From: Chloroflexota bacterium
GTDB lineage: Bacteria; Chloroflexota; UBA5177; JANWHV01
Length of the DNA: 11,153 nt
Assembly (NCBI GenBank): GCA_025924845.1
Contig: JAICHN010000132.1
Coordinates: forward strand, 1 to 11,153
Direction: 5' to 3'
Part shown: piece after piece, positions 1-7,105 of the stretch
Position numbering within the stretch: the first letter of the stretch is position 1
Layout: every line of letters begins with the position of its first letter
The notes under the pieces: model-generated
What the model saw: only the letters and a program-made list of their open reading frames with translations
What the model was told of the DNA's origin: nothing
The model's database searches: none
Translations under genes and position numbers: made by a program

Positions 1-1109
1 ACCAGGGTAGCCACCCGCTGGACGAAGTGATCCAGATCCATCGTTTCTTCAACCAGCCTGCGGCCGTTGGCCCCCATCATCGCGGCCTGTTCAGGATGCA
101 TCAACAGGAAGGTAATTGCTCTGCGTAGTTCACCCGCGTCGTTGGGACGCACATACAACCCAGTGTGGCCATTCGCCGTGAGATCGCTCGCTCCCAACAA
201 GCGGGCCCACTCAGGCTGAGTAGCACGTTGAGGATTGGCGCGGCTGAGGCGCCGCCGATCACGTACCACATCGGTCTGGCCCCGAGTATGAGACACAACG
301 ACTGCCTTACCCATGGCCATAGCTTCCAGAATGGTGGTGATTCCCGCCTGGTTGTCCGCGTCGTGCAAGGGAACCACCACGAAGAGTGATGCGGCGTAGG
401 TCTCGCGCAGCGCCGCGTAGTCCAGGGAAACGACGCGCACATTGGGCGGTAACTTCTCCCGCTCAATACCAGCCTGGTGTCTCGACCAATGGCTGGCGGC
501 GGCAATGGTCACGTCAACAAACAGGTCACGCGTGGCGTCGATCAACGTAGCGTAGTCGCGGTACTCAAGGCCCGCGCTACAAATCCGCGGCTTGGGTGCA
601 TTGGTACGCGGAGCCCAGAATTTCGTATCGGTCTGATAGGGCAACAGCGATACCTGCTCTGGGCGTAGCCCCAGGCTGGTCAACGCGGCGTTCTGCTGCA
701 CGGTGCTATGCACGATAAGGGAATCGACAGTGGCGCGCATGCCCAGAAGACGCAAAAGCAATCGCTTCTTCCGAGGCGTCAACAGGTGGGCAATGATCAC
801 CAGGCGTGGGCGTTTCCGTCGCGGGCGATACAAGGCTCCCAGAATGCTTCCCGTCGTTTCGCGGTCGACGAAAACGGCGTCGTATGAGTTGGACCAGCTC
901 CAGGCAAGCGCCGCTTGGGCGGGGCCGGTGCCGGCGACGCGCCGAAGGATGCGTGTCCACCAGAATCGCTGAATTGAGGTCAGATCGAGGATATCGGCGC
1001 CGAGAGCGCGTTGCAATTCCAGATAGTCCTTGCGCGGCCGTTCTCCATGGGCGATGGACGTCTCCATGGCAGGGTCGAGCGTCGCGTTGATCACCAGCAG
1101 TGCGCGCAC
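1..1109 (-). CDS. GT4-type glycosyltransferase, 3' end beyond the window
   Basis: This reading frame stays open from a GTG at 1109 to the left edge (369 complete codons, no stop). It probably transfers a sugar from a nucleotide-sugar donor to a growing glycan at the cytoplasmic membrane face. The C-terminal half has the Rossmann-like layout of GT-B enzymes: LLPYQTD near residue 155, then the donor-site segment ITTILEAMAMGKAVVVS (about 257-273), where E262 matches the second Glu of the family EX7E motif, then GHTGLYVRPNDAGELRRAI (314-332) and an HPE...MGANGRRLVEE helix (338-355). The first Glu of EX7E appears replaced (A254/D251 area). The N-terminal domain lacks the usual glycine-rich loop. 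The GTG follows an in-frame TGA directly and has AAAGGGTG upstream at fair spacing, so it is the earliest possible start. GT4 proteins are usually 350-420 residues, so little is missing. Sugar and linkage cannot be read from sequence. Confidence 0.85.
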   Translation of the reverse strand, partial: MRALLVINATLDPAMETSIAHGERPRKDYLELQRALGADILDLTSIQRFWWTRILRRVAGTGPAQAALAWSWSNSYDAVFVDRETTGSILGALYRPRRKRPRLVIIAHLLTPRKKRLLLRLLGMRATVDSLIVHSTVQQNAALTSLGLRPEQVSLLPYQTDTKFWAPRTNAPKPRICSAGLEYRDYATLIDATRDLFVDVTIAAASHWSRHQAGIEREKLPPNVRVVSLDYAALRETYAASLFVVVPLHDADNQAGITTILEAMAMGKAVVVSHTRGQTDVVRDRRRLSRANPQRATQPEWARLLGASDLTANGHTGLYVRPNDAGELRRAITFLLMHPEQAAMMGANGRRLVEETMDLDHFVQRVATL

Positions 1110-1405
1110 TCACATCACCCTTTACCGTTGCGGCCGATGCGGCGCAGGCCATTTGCCTGGCGCCACGACCATTCTTTTAGCCTAGCAAGGCGCCGTCAAG
1201 GCCCCGTAAAGGTGGGGGTCAAGAAGCGGTGAAGGGGTGCAGTTTAGCCATATGCGGCTAGCCCGCACGGGCTATATGTTTCCGCTCCCGAATGCCTTAC
1301 TGTGACACGGGTACCCGAACGAGGTACAGAAATACTCCGTTCAGGTACTTGACAGGACCGGTGGCACCTTGGCCACGGTAGCTCGTGCAATTGGAGGCAC
1401 TGCCC
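1110..1405. promoter_or_regulatory. Divergent intergenic region with hairpins and a consensus -35
   Basis: This 296-bp gap separates two divergently transcribed genes, so promoters for both should lie here. A perfect TTGACA sits at 1349-1354 on the plus strand, but no good -10 follows at 16-18 bp. Instead the next bases form a bulged inverted repeat (ACCGGTGGC at 1357-1365 with GCCACGGT at 1372-1379). A second inverted repeat, TAGCCC-GCAC-GGGCTA, lies at 1259-1274, with GGGTACCC at 1309-1316. The Shine-Dalgarno TTGGAGG (1391-1397) belongs to the downstream gene. Promoter positions are inference. Confidence 0.4.
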
Positions 1406-3730
1406 ATGGAGAGCCGAACCCCATTACAGCGGTCGTTGAAAAACCATGTTTCGCGTGCGTTGGCGCGCGGTAAACGGCGCCCGCGGATCACCGTACTCGC
1501 CCGACTCCTCTTCATTGTTATGTTGATTGGGAGTACCGTAGTATGGCAAGACTCAACGAGAGTTGTAGCCGCGTCCGGTAACCGTACAGGCTCCGGGCCA
1601 GTGACGTTGCTGCAGAGTACCTCGGTGAGCGGGAGTGCTCCGGCGAGCATCACCACCACCGTGTCCGATACCTCGGGCTCCTTGCAGAACGGGATCATCG
1701 ATATCGAGGTCTACAATGCGGCCAATCAGAAGGTCGGTCAGCAGTTCTTCGATGGTCAGAATCTCGCCGCGGGGCAAGCCGTCACGCAGAACATCCAGTG
1801 GACCGCGCCTTCAGCCGGAAGCTACCGGGTGAAGGTAGGAGTCTTCGGCACGAACTGGTCATCGTTGATCATGTGGAATGATGACGCCGCCGACTTTACC
1901 GTCTCGACCGCTAACAATGTCGTCCCGCCCCCTGCAACCACGGTGCCGGCGACCAATACGCCGCCGGCCACCGCCGTACCTGCCACGAGCACGCCCGTAC
2001 CCGCCACGAGCATGGCCCTGCTGCAGAGTACCTCGGTGAGCGGCAGTGCTCCGGCAAACATCACCACCACCGTGTCCGATACCTCGGGCTCCTTGCAGAA
2101 CGGGATTATCGACATTGAGGTCTACAATGCGGCCAATCAGCGGCTCGCTCAGCAGTTCTTCCCCGGCCAGAACCTCGCCGCCGGGCAAGCCGTCACGGAA
2201 AACATGCAGTGGACCGCGCCTTCAGCCGGAAGCTACCGGGTGAAAGTAGGAGTCTTCGGCACGAACTGGTCATCCATGATCATGTGGAATGACGATGCCG
2301 CTGACTTTACCGTTGCTGCTGCCGGCGCCACCAGCATTCCGGCGACCGCGACCGCGACCACCGCACCCGCAACCAATACGCCCTCAGCTCCAACCTCCAC
2401 CGCGGTGCCGGCGACAAATACCGTGGTGCCGGCGACAAATACTCCAGTCCCCGCCACGGCAACGACTACCGGCTCCGGAAGTGGTTCCTCGACCGGTTGT
2501 CGCTTCCAGACCGCCGACCAGCCGGTCCATGTCGCCTTCTGCGACACCTTCAATGCGTCGGCAGGGACGGGAAATCGCTCGGGAGGCTTGAATGGCCTCT
2601 TCTGGGGAGCCAGCCGTACCTCGCAGAATACCAATCCAGGACAGGGCATCTATAACGGGTGGGTACCTGCCTCACGTACCGCTTGCGGTTCTCCGGCGCA
2701 ACCCGACCAGGATATCGCGGTCTGCAATGGGCAACTGGTGGAAGCGGTCAACGATGACCACGGCTTTACGACGCTGGCCATGTATCCCACCCAGCCCTTC
2801 GATATCGCGGGGCGGACCGGTACCGCCGTCTTTGATGTGACCGCGGACTCGGAAGGCCCGCATGCGGCATGGCCGTCCTTTATCTATACGGACCAGCCCG
2901 TGCCGGCGCCGACCGATAATCACACCACGACGGCGGCGTTTGCACGAAACAGCTTTGGATTTTCCCTGGACCAGGATCCCGCCAGCTGTGGCAGTTCGAA
3001 CCAAACGGGTGTAAGCGAGGTGTACGCCACGAGCAATTACGTGGAACGCGGCCTCTCGTTCACCCCCGTGAACAATTGTCTCACCAATGCCCCAGGCGTG
3101 CTCAACCACTTCGAGGTACGCATCTCCCAGAGTCGCGTAGAGGTGTGGGGCACCAACGCGGGCTCCTCAACCCTGCAGGAACTCGGCTTCGTGGCCAATG
3201 CCGGGCTCACCTTGACCCGCGGCCTGATTTGGATGGAGGACCAACACTACAACGCCGATAAGTTCAACGACCAGGGCACGCACACGTTTATCTGGGACAA
3301 CGTTGGCTTCGATGGACCTACACTCGCTCGCGACCTGCACCTCGATGTGAATGACGCGCTCAACCGCGCGAGCGACGGTTCACTCAATCTGGGCTGGTAC
3401 GCGCCTGACCCCTCGAGTGGTACGCCTCTTTCGCTCACGGTGCCGGGCGCAACGGACCTGGCACAGTCCTCCGGGGCGCTGCTCACGCTGAACTTCTTCC
3501 CCACCGATACATCCTCGATCCAGTATCGCCTGAACGGGCACGCCTGGCATACGCTGGCCTGGCCGTTCCCCGATAGCCTGACCTACCAATGGCGCACCAT
3601 CGGCATCCCCGTAGACCTTTCAGAGATACAGGCAGGCAACAATACCCTGGATCTTGAGGCCACCAAGGGTGGGGCCACGGTATCTAACCTGGATCTAATA
3701 CTGGTGGGCGCCCAGGGGGTCGTCCAGTAG
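1406..3730 (+). CDS. Secreted multidomain protein with duplicated beta domains and lectin-like region
   Basis: This 774-residue exported protein is possibly a surface or matrix glycan-binding protein. I chose the ATG at 1406 because TTGGAGG lies 8 nt upstream; a GTG at 1385 is in frame but has no such site. A basic N-terminus (R/K-rich to residue 28) precedes a hydrophobic stretch (about 29-47), with a likely signal peptidase site after VAA (about residue 56). Domain A (68-166) and domain B (205-303) are near copies, each ending WNDDAADFTV, and look like Ig/Fn3-type beta sandwiches. They are followed by Pro-Ala-Thr linkers (167-204 and 304-364). Residues 365-638 hold all six cysteines (365, 379, 427, 440, 528, 558), suggesting three disulfides, and resemble a concanavalin-type lectin/LamG fold. 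Residues 640-770 form a last beta-rich domain. No catalytic motif is evident, so binding rather than hydrolysis is favoured, but a divergent glycoside hydrolase cannot be excluded. It is transcribed alone. Confidence 0.85.
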   Translation: MESRTPLQRSLKNHVSRALARGKRRPRITVLARLLFIVMLIGSTVVWQDSTRVVAASGNRTGSGPVTLLQSTSVSGSAPASITTTVSDTSGSLQNGIIDIEVYNAANQKVGQQFFDGQNLAAGQAVTQNIQWTAPSAGSYRVKVGVFGTNWSSLIMWNDDAADFTVSTANNVVPPPATTVPATNTPPATAVPATSTPVPATSMALLQSTSVSGSAPANITTTVSDTSGSLQNGIIDIEVYNAANQRLAQQFFPGQNLAAGQAVTENMQWTAPSAGSYRVKVGVFGTNWSSMIMWNDDAADFTVAAAGATSIPATATATTAPATNTPSAPTSTAVPATNTVVPATNTPVPATATTTGSGSGSSTGCRFQTADQPVHVAFCDTFNASAGTGNRSGGLNGLFWGASRTSQNTNPGQGIYNGWVPASRTACGSPAQPDQDIAVCNGQLVEAVNDDHGFTTLAMYPTQPFDIAGRTGTAVFDVTADSEGPHAAWPSFIYTDQPVPAPTDNHTTTAAFARNSFGFSLDQDPASCGSSNQTGVSEVYATSNYVERGLSFTPVNNCLTNAPGVLNHFEVRISQSRVEVWGTNAGSSTLQELGFVANAGLTLTRGLIWMEDQHYNADKFNDQGTHTFIWDNVGFDGPTLARDLHLDVNDALNRASDGSLNLGWYAPDPSSGTPLSLTVPGATDLAQSSGALLTLNFFPTDTSSIQYRLNGHAWHTLAWPFPDSLTYQWRTIGIPVDLSEIQAGNNTLDLEATKGGATVSNLDLILVGAQGVVQ
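1607..1903 (+). repeat. Copy 1 of a 297-bp intragenic domain repeat
   Basis: This encodes residues 68-166 of the secreted protein, from LLQSTSV to AADFTV. By hand count about 27 of 297 bases and 8 of 99 residues differ from copy 2, which starts 411 bp downstream. Many of the base changes are silent third-position changes. Confidence 0.95.
2018..2314 (+). repeat. Copy 2 of a 297-bp intragenic domain repeat
   Basis: This encodes residues 205-303. Relative to copy 1 the changes are S to N, KVG to RLA, D to P, Q to E, I to M and L to M; all other residues are identical. Long stretches are identical at the DNA level, for example the segments around 2061-2107 and 2206-2244. Confidence 0.95.
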
Positions 3731-3772
3731 CAGGACTCGCGCAACCGACCACCAGTCAATCGCATACATTCT

Positions 3773-3804
3773 CATCCCGCCGGTCATTAGAGACCGGCGG
3801 GATG
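3773..3804 (+). terminator. Strong hairpin downstream of the secreted-protein gene
   Basis: A perfect 13-bp inverted repeat (CATCCCGCCGGTC at 3773-3785, GACCGGCGGGATG at 3792-3804) with a 6-nt loop begins 42 nt after the TAG stop. The stem is very GC-rich. The following bases (TTGCTGTGGTGG) hold only a weak T tract, so it may act as an imperfect intrinsic terminator or as an mRNA 3' stabiliser. Confidence 0.75.
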
Positions 3805-4558
3805 TTGCTGTGGTGGTTCGGTAATGATCACGGCCCGAAAAGACAATGGACACGGCAGCCGGCCGGCGTTCCACTTATCGCTTGTAGAGGTTGCGCTACG
3901 CATGCTGACTGACGTATCGCGGCAACAACCGGCGCTACGCTGATATTACACGGTGGGGTTGCGGTGTGAAGACAATATCAGCAAGTCTATTCTTATCCCA
4001 ATCACTTATCCCGCCACACAACAGTTTATACGTGTAACCCTGGCCGCGCATAAAAGCCTCTTGAGCCGACGAGTTTGCTCAGGACAAGTGACATGTAGCC
4101 GATATGCGCACCTATATCGTAGCTAATCATTCCAGGTTGAACGAGCTTTCTCATCTCCCTGACGACATGACGTTCATACGATCCTACTCAGTAGGAAGGG
4201 CGCGATATATCACGGGCGGCGACAGTTGATCCACGCAAGGGACCTAACCTCACCTTTCCCTCATTAGCCTTGTTCGCGAGAAGCCGATGAGCGAACTCCA
4301 GCTTCATCTAAGACTTCAATGATACTCCCTCAAAGGGTGTGGGAGGAGCGCTTCTCCGACTGAAGGTTGGGGCGAGCCGGCACCGGATACGGCGCAATTA
4401 CGTGAACCATAGTCTCTTCGCTGAATATAGCAGGTCTTAGGTTAGTAAACGGATCGCGCCGGTGCCATGTCGCGGCAAGGCGTGGCCTTCGCATAGAGTT
4501 AACCGCGATCCCGGCGCGGCCTTAACTGATCGTTAACTTTCGCCTGATACCATTTTGC
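3805..4558. other. Long non-coding stretch with scattered palindromes
   Basis: No reading frame with a plausible start, ribosome site and protein-like composition was found on either strand, and no recognisable gene remnant. Base composition is more AT-rich than in the neighbouring genes. Structures seen are the inverted repeat TCCTAC-TCA-GTAGGA (4182-4196), a near-palindrome of 16 bp with one mismatch pair (4342-4357), GATATATC (around 4204-4211), a repeated GCGCTACGC (about 3893 and 3932), and CGCGCCGG (4455-4462) facing CCGGCGCG (4511-4518). The last 60 bp look like the promoter of the flippase unit. The rest could be an untranslated leader, an undetected small RNA or decayed DNA. Confidence 0.6.
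4499..4553 (+). promoter_or_regulatory. Putative response-regulator box and promoter of the flippase unit
   Basis: TTAACT (4522-4527), five bases, then TTAACT (4533-4538) form a direct repeat with 11-bp period. A further TTAACC lies at 4499-4504, 23 bp upstream. Direct TTAACA-like hexamers spaced by about 5 bp are the known pattern for Bacillus PhoP, and 11-bp direct repeats are typical of the OmpR/PhoB family. A possible -10 (TACCAT, 4548-4553) follows, with no good -35 at the right distance, as expected for an activated promoter. Which regulator binds is not known. Confidence 0.45.
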
Positions 4559-4615
4559 TTGAACAGAAGCTCGTGCACCGCCGGCAGGTGGTGCATCGCG
4601 GCTTTGGAAAGGCGA

Positions 4616-6091
4616 GTGGGACCCATCATTAAGAATATGCTGGCGCTGCTGGCGTCACAGGTTGCCTCCTGGCTGGTGACGATGATATTGCTGATTGTCA
4701 TTCCTCAGCACCTAGGAGACGAGCAGTTTGGCCAGTACAGCTTCGCCGGCACCTTCGTCGCGTTCTTCGGCCTCTTTGCCGGGCTTTCGGGCGGCACTTT
4801 CATCGTCAAACAGATCGCTCGCAACCAGGCACTGGTGGGACCTTACGTTTTCAACGCCCTGTTGATGACGCTTCCTCTGACCGGCCTGCTGTCCGCGGCA
4901 GCGATCGGCGCCGCCTATGTCCTGGGCTATCCTTCCCGGATCTGTCTTATTGTTGCCATAGCCTGCATCGGAATGGTCCTGGCGTCGGTAAATTCGACCC
5001 TTGTGGCGGGCCTGCAAGGCCAGCAGCGCATGCGACGCACCGCGATGTGGGCGATTGTCGATCGCTATGTAGTGGGTGCGGCGCTGGTCGGGGTATTGTT
5101 CGCGGGTAAGGGTCTCATCGGCGTGGCGTTGGTGGCGTCCATGACCGGGTTGATCTCAATCTTCGGAAACGGCGCGCAACTCTTTCGGCAGGTGCGCGCG
5201 GGGGCGCACCTCGACATACGTCTCTGGAAGGTCCTGGCCGTGGGAGCGAGTCCGTTCATGGTATGGGCCATCGTGCTTGCGGTGTACGGCAGCATCGATA
5301 TCTTCATGCTCTCCAAAATGACGGATGACGCCGTGGTGGGCTGGTACGCCCTGGCCTATCGACTGGCCGGGATGCCCATTTTTCTCGCCTCCATCGTGGT
5401 AACGGTGATTTTCCCCAGATTATCGTCGTTTGGGACCGGTCCGTCCTCTGCCTCGAGTGAGCTGGTGAACCAAGCGGTGCGCCGGATCTTCTTCGCCAGC
5501 GCGCCCATGACGGCGGGCCTTGCCATGGTGGCGGGTGATCTAATCAGTTTTCTGCACTATTCCGGAGGGTTTACGCACTCGGTCATTCTGATCGAAATCT
5601 TGGCGCTCCATATTCCGGTGGTGGGCATTACCATGATCCTGTACGCCGCCCTGATGGCCAGCGATCGCCAGCGGCAATGGATCGTCGTGGGGATCATCGC
5701 CGCGGCGTTCAACCCGCTCCTAAACTTGATCGCTATCCCCTTAACTGCTCATGCCTATGGCAACGGAGCGATCGGTGCGGCGATGATCACGGTAGCGACA
5801 GAATTCCTGATGCTGAGCGGCGGGTTTTACTTGTTGCGGCGCGACGGCGTACCGGATCGCGGGACGATCAAGTTCGTGCTGCGCTGCGTCGTGTCCTGTG
5901 CGGTGCTGGTGGGCGTCGTCGAGGTTGGCGAAGGTTTGTGGTTGCCTGCGCGAATCGCCCTGGGCGTGGTGACCTATGGTCTTGCCTCGTTGGCCGTCGG
6001 CACGCTTTCCGCTACCGAGCTGCGCAGCGGCTTTGTACGGACGCGTGCCTATCTTCGCCTCTATAGTGTGCCGGGTATCCCCCAGTCTTGA
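4616..6091 (+). CDS. Wzx/MATE-like polysaccharide flippase
   Basis: This integral membrane protein probably flips lipid-linked glycan units across the cytoplasmic membrane for extracellular polysaccharide assembly. From the GTG at 4616 it has 491 residues, the normal size for the MVF (MOP) superfamily, and about 12-14 hydrophobic segments from residue 8 to the end. Family-like features are the first helix ending in LGDEQFGQYSFAGTF (33-47), the segment DIFMLSKMTDDAVVGWYALAYRL (228-250) and VIFPRLSSF (264-272). The start is uncertain: GTG 4616 has GGAAAGG just 3 nt upstream and puts the first helix where the family has it; a TTG at 4559 would add 19 residues with no family match but no ribosome site. 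It is first in a unit with the GT2 gene (19 nt downstream) and the mutase gene. It could instead transport a different lipid-linked oligosaccharide, for example a teichoic or glycoprotein unit. Confidence 0.87.
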   Translation: MGPIIKNMLALLASQVASWLVTMILLIVIPQHLGDEQFGQYSFAGTFVAFFGLFAGLSGGTFIVKQIARNQALVGPYVFNALLMTLPLTGLLSAAAIGAAYVLGYPSRICLIVAIACIGMVLASVNSTLVAGLQGQQRMRRTAMWAIVDRYVVGAALVGVLFAGKGLIGVALVASMTGLISIFGNGAQLFRQVRAGAHLDIRLWKVLAVGASPFMVWAIVLAVYGSIDIFMLSKMTDDAVVGWYALAYRLAGMPIFLASIVVTVIFPRLSSFGTGPSSASSELVNQAVRRIFFASAPMTAGLAMVAGDLISFLHYSGGFTHSVILIEILALHIPVVGITMILYAALMASDRQRQWIVVGIIAAAFNPLLNLIAIPLTAHAYGNGAIGAAMITVATEFLMLSGGFYLLRRDGVPDRGTIKFVLRCVVSCAVLVGVVEVGEGLWLPARIALGVVTYGLASLAVGTLSATELRSGFVRTRAYLRLYSVPGIPQS

Positions 6092-6110
6092 ACGAGAAGG
6101 AGACATTGTC

Positions 6111-7028
6111 ATGAGCCTGGCGCCGCCCCACATGTCCGTTGTCGTCTGTACGCGTGACCGTCCCGACACGATTGAACAGGCCGTGGTCAGTATACTGGCC
6201 AATACTTATCAATCCTTCGATCTCACGGTCATCGATCAGAGCACCTCCAACGTCACCGAGGACATTTTACGCCCCATCATTCAGGGCGATCCGCGTATGC
6301 GATACGTCCATGTACAGGATGCCGGTCTCTCCCGCGCCTACAACACCGCGATTGGCTGTACCGAAGGCGAACTGCTCGCATTTACCGATGATGATTGCAT
6401 CGTTCCCCCAGGCTGGCTCGCCGCGATTAGCCGCGCGTTCAGCCAAGACGCCGAAGCCGACCTAATCTATGGCCAGGTGTTTGCTCCAGAGTCCCCCAAC
6501 CTTGTCGGCGGAGAAACCCCGGCCTTGACCTTTGAGCAACCCAAGCGGTTCAGTCTAAGCGACGGATTTAAGGTCCTGGGCATGGGAGCTAACTTCGCGG
6601 CTCGGCGCGGTTTGTTTGCGAGGATAGGCGGGTTCGATGAAATACTCGGAGGCGGCGCGCCGCTGTGTTCGGCCCAGGATTACGACCTGGCTTACCGTAC
6701 CTATCGGGCCGGGCGCGCCGTCCTGGCACGTCCTGAGATCCAGGTCACACATTATGGGACGCGCGCGCCGCACGAGTGGCCCAAGACACTGCGCGCGTAT
6801 GGCATTGGCGATGGAGCGTTCTATTTTAAGCATGTCCGTTGTCGCGATTTCCTCGCGCTGCGCCTGCTGACTCGCCAAATTATGGAGCAATCCGCACGCG
6901 CCGTAAGTCGCCGCCTACGTGGGCGTGGTCCTGGAAACCTAACCTACGTGCGCTTTATCTTCGTCGGCATTCTCACGTGCTTACATTTTGAAGTTGACCG
7001 CGCTTCCCGGCTTTATAGGCCCTCGTAA
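6111..7028 (+). CDS. GT2 family glycosyltransferase
   Basis: This 305-residue GT-A fold glycosyltransferase of family 2 probably adds a sugar to a lipid-linked intermediate in the cytoplasm. The N-terminus MSVVVCTRDRPDTIEQAVVS (8-27) is the nucleotide-binding beta-strand and helix of the family. The metal-binding aspartates lie in FTDDDCIVPPGW (D93-D95). GANFAARR (159-166) and AQDYDLAYR (188-196) mark the acceptor-side motifs, with D190/D192 near the usual catalytic base, and H214 may complete metal binding. No transmembrane segment is evident apart from a weak hydrophobic patch near 281-291. The ATG at 6111 is set by AGAAGGAGA about 7 nt upstream; an in-frame extension further upstream overlaps the flippase gene and is not needed. 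It is tightly coupled to the flippase gene. Lying directly before a UDP-galactopyranose mutase gene, a galactofuranosyl or rhamnosyl activity is possible but not shown. Confidence 0.9.
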   Translation: MSLAPPHMSVVVCTRDRPDTIEQAVVSILANTYQSFDLTVIDQSTSNVTEDILRPIIQGDPRMRYVHVQDAGLSRAYNTAIGCTEGELLAFTDDDCIVPPGWLAAISRAFSQDAEADLIYGQVFAPESPNLVGGETPALTFEQPKRFSLSDGFKVLGMGANFAARRGLFARIGGFDEILGGGAPLCSAQDYDLAYRTYRAGRAVLARPEIQVTHYGTRAPHEWPKTLRAYGIGDGAFYFKHVRCRDFLALRLLTRQIMEQSARAVSRRLRGRGPGNLTYVRFIFVGILTCLHFEVDRASRLYRPS

Positions 7029-7105
7029 CGGGTTTACAAGAGTATGCACGCTGTTCTCGGTGAAGCTATCGACTCCTACGTACGGGCTAGGAAAGGGAAT
7101 TGAGC

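Noticed and set aside
101..505. A 134-codon minus-strand frame
   Set aside because: It lies wholly inside the glycosyltransferase gene in another frame; the true frame carries the EAMAMGKAVVVS donor motif.
706..1152. A 148-codon minus-strand frame and overlapping plus-strand frames in 703-1232
   Set aside because: Very rich in Arg and Pro with no fold-like pattern; they are other-frame shadows of the GTG-started glycosyltransferase.
1921..2010. Repeated CCGCCACGAGCACGCC-like units considered as a CRISPR or tandem repeat array
   Set aside because: They are in-frame codons for Pro-Ala-Thr linkers, with no regular spacer structure.
2233..2649. Minus-strand frame of 138 codons rich in Val, Ala and Gly
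   Set aside because: It is the antisense of the Pro-Ala-Thr linker; repetitive codons of the real gene keep the opposite frame open.
3773..3804. Inverted repeat considered as an insertion-sequence end
   Set aside because: The arms form one hairpin with a 6-nt loop right after a stop codon, and no transposase or target duplication is nearby.
5976..6110. Upstream extension of the GT2 glycosyltransferase gene
   Set aside because: The extra 45 residues overlap the flippase gene and do not resemble GT2 N-termini; ATG 6111 has a strong ribosome site.
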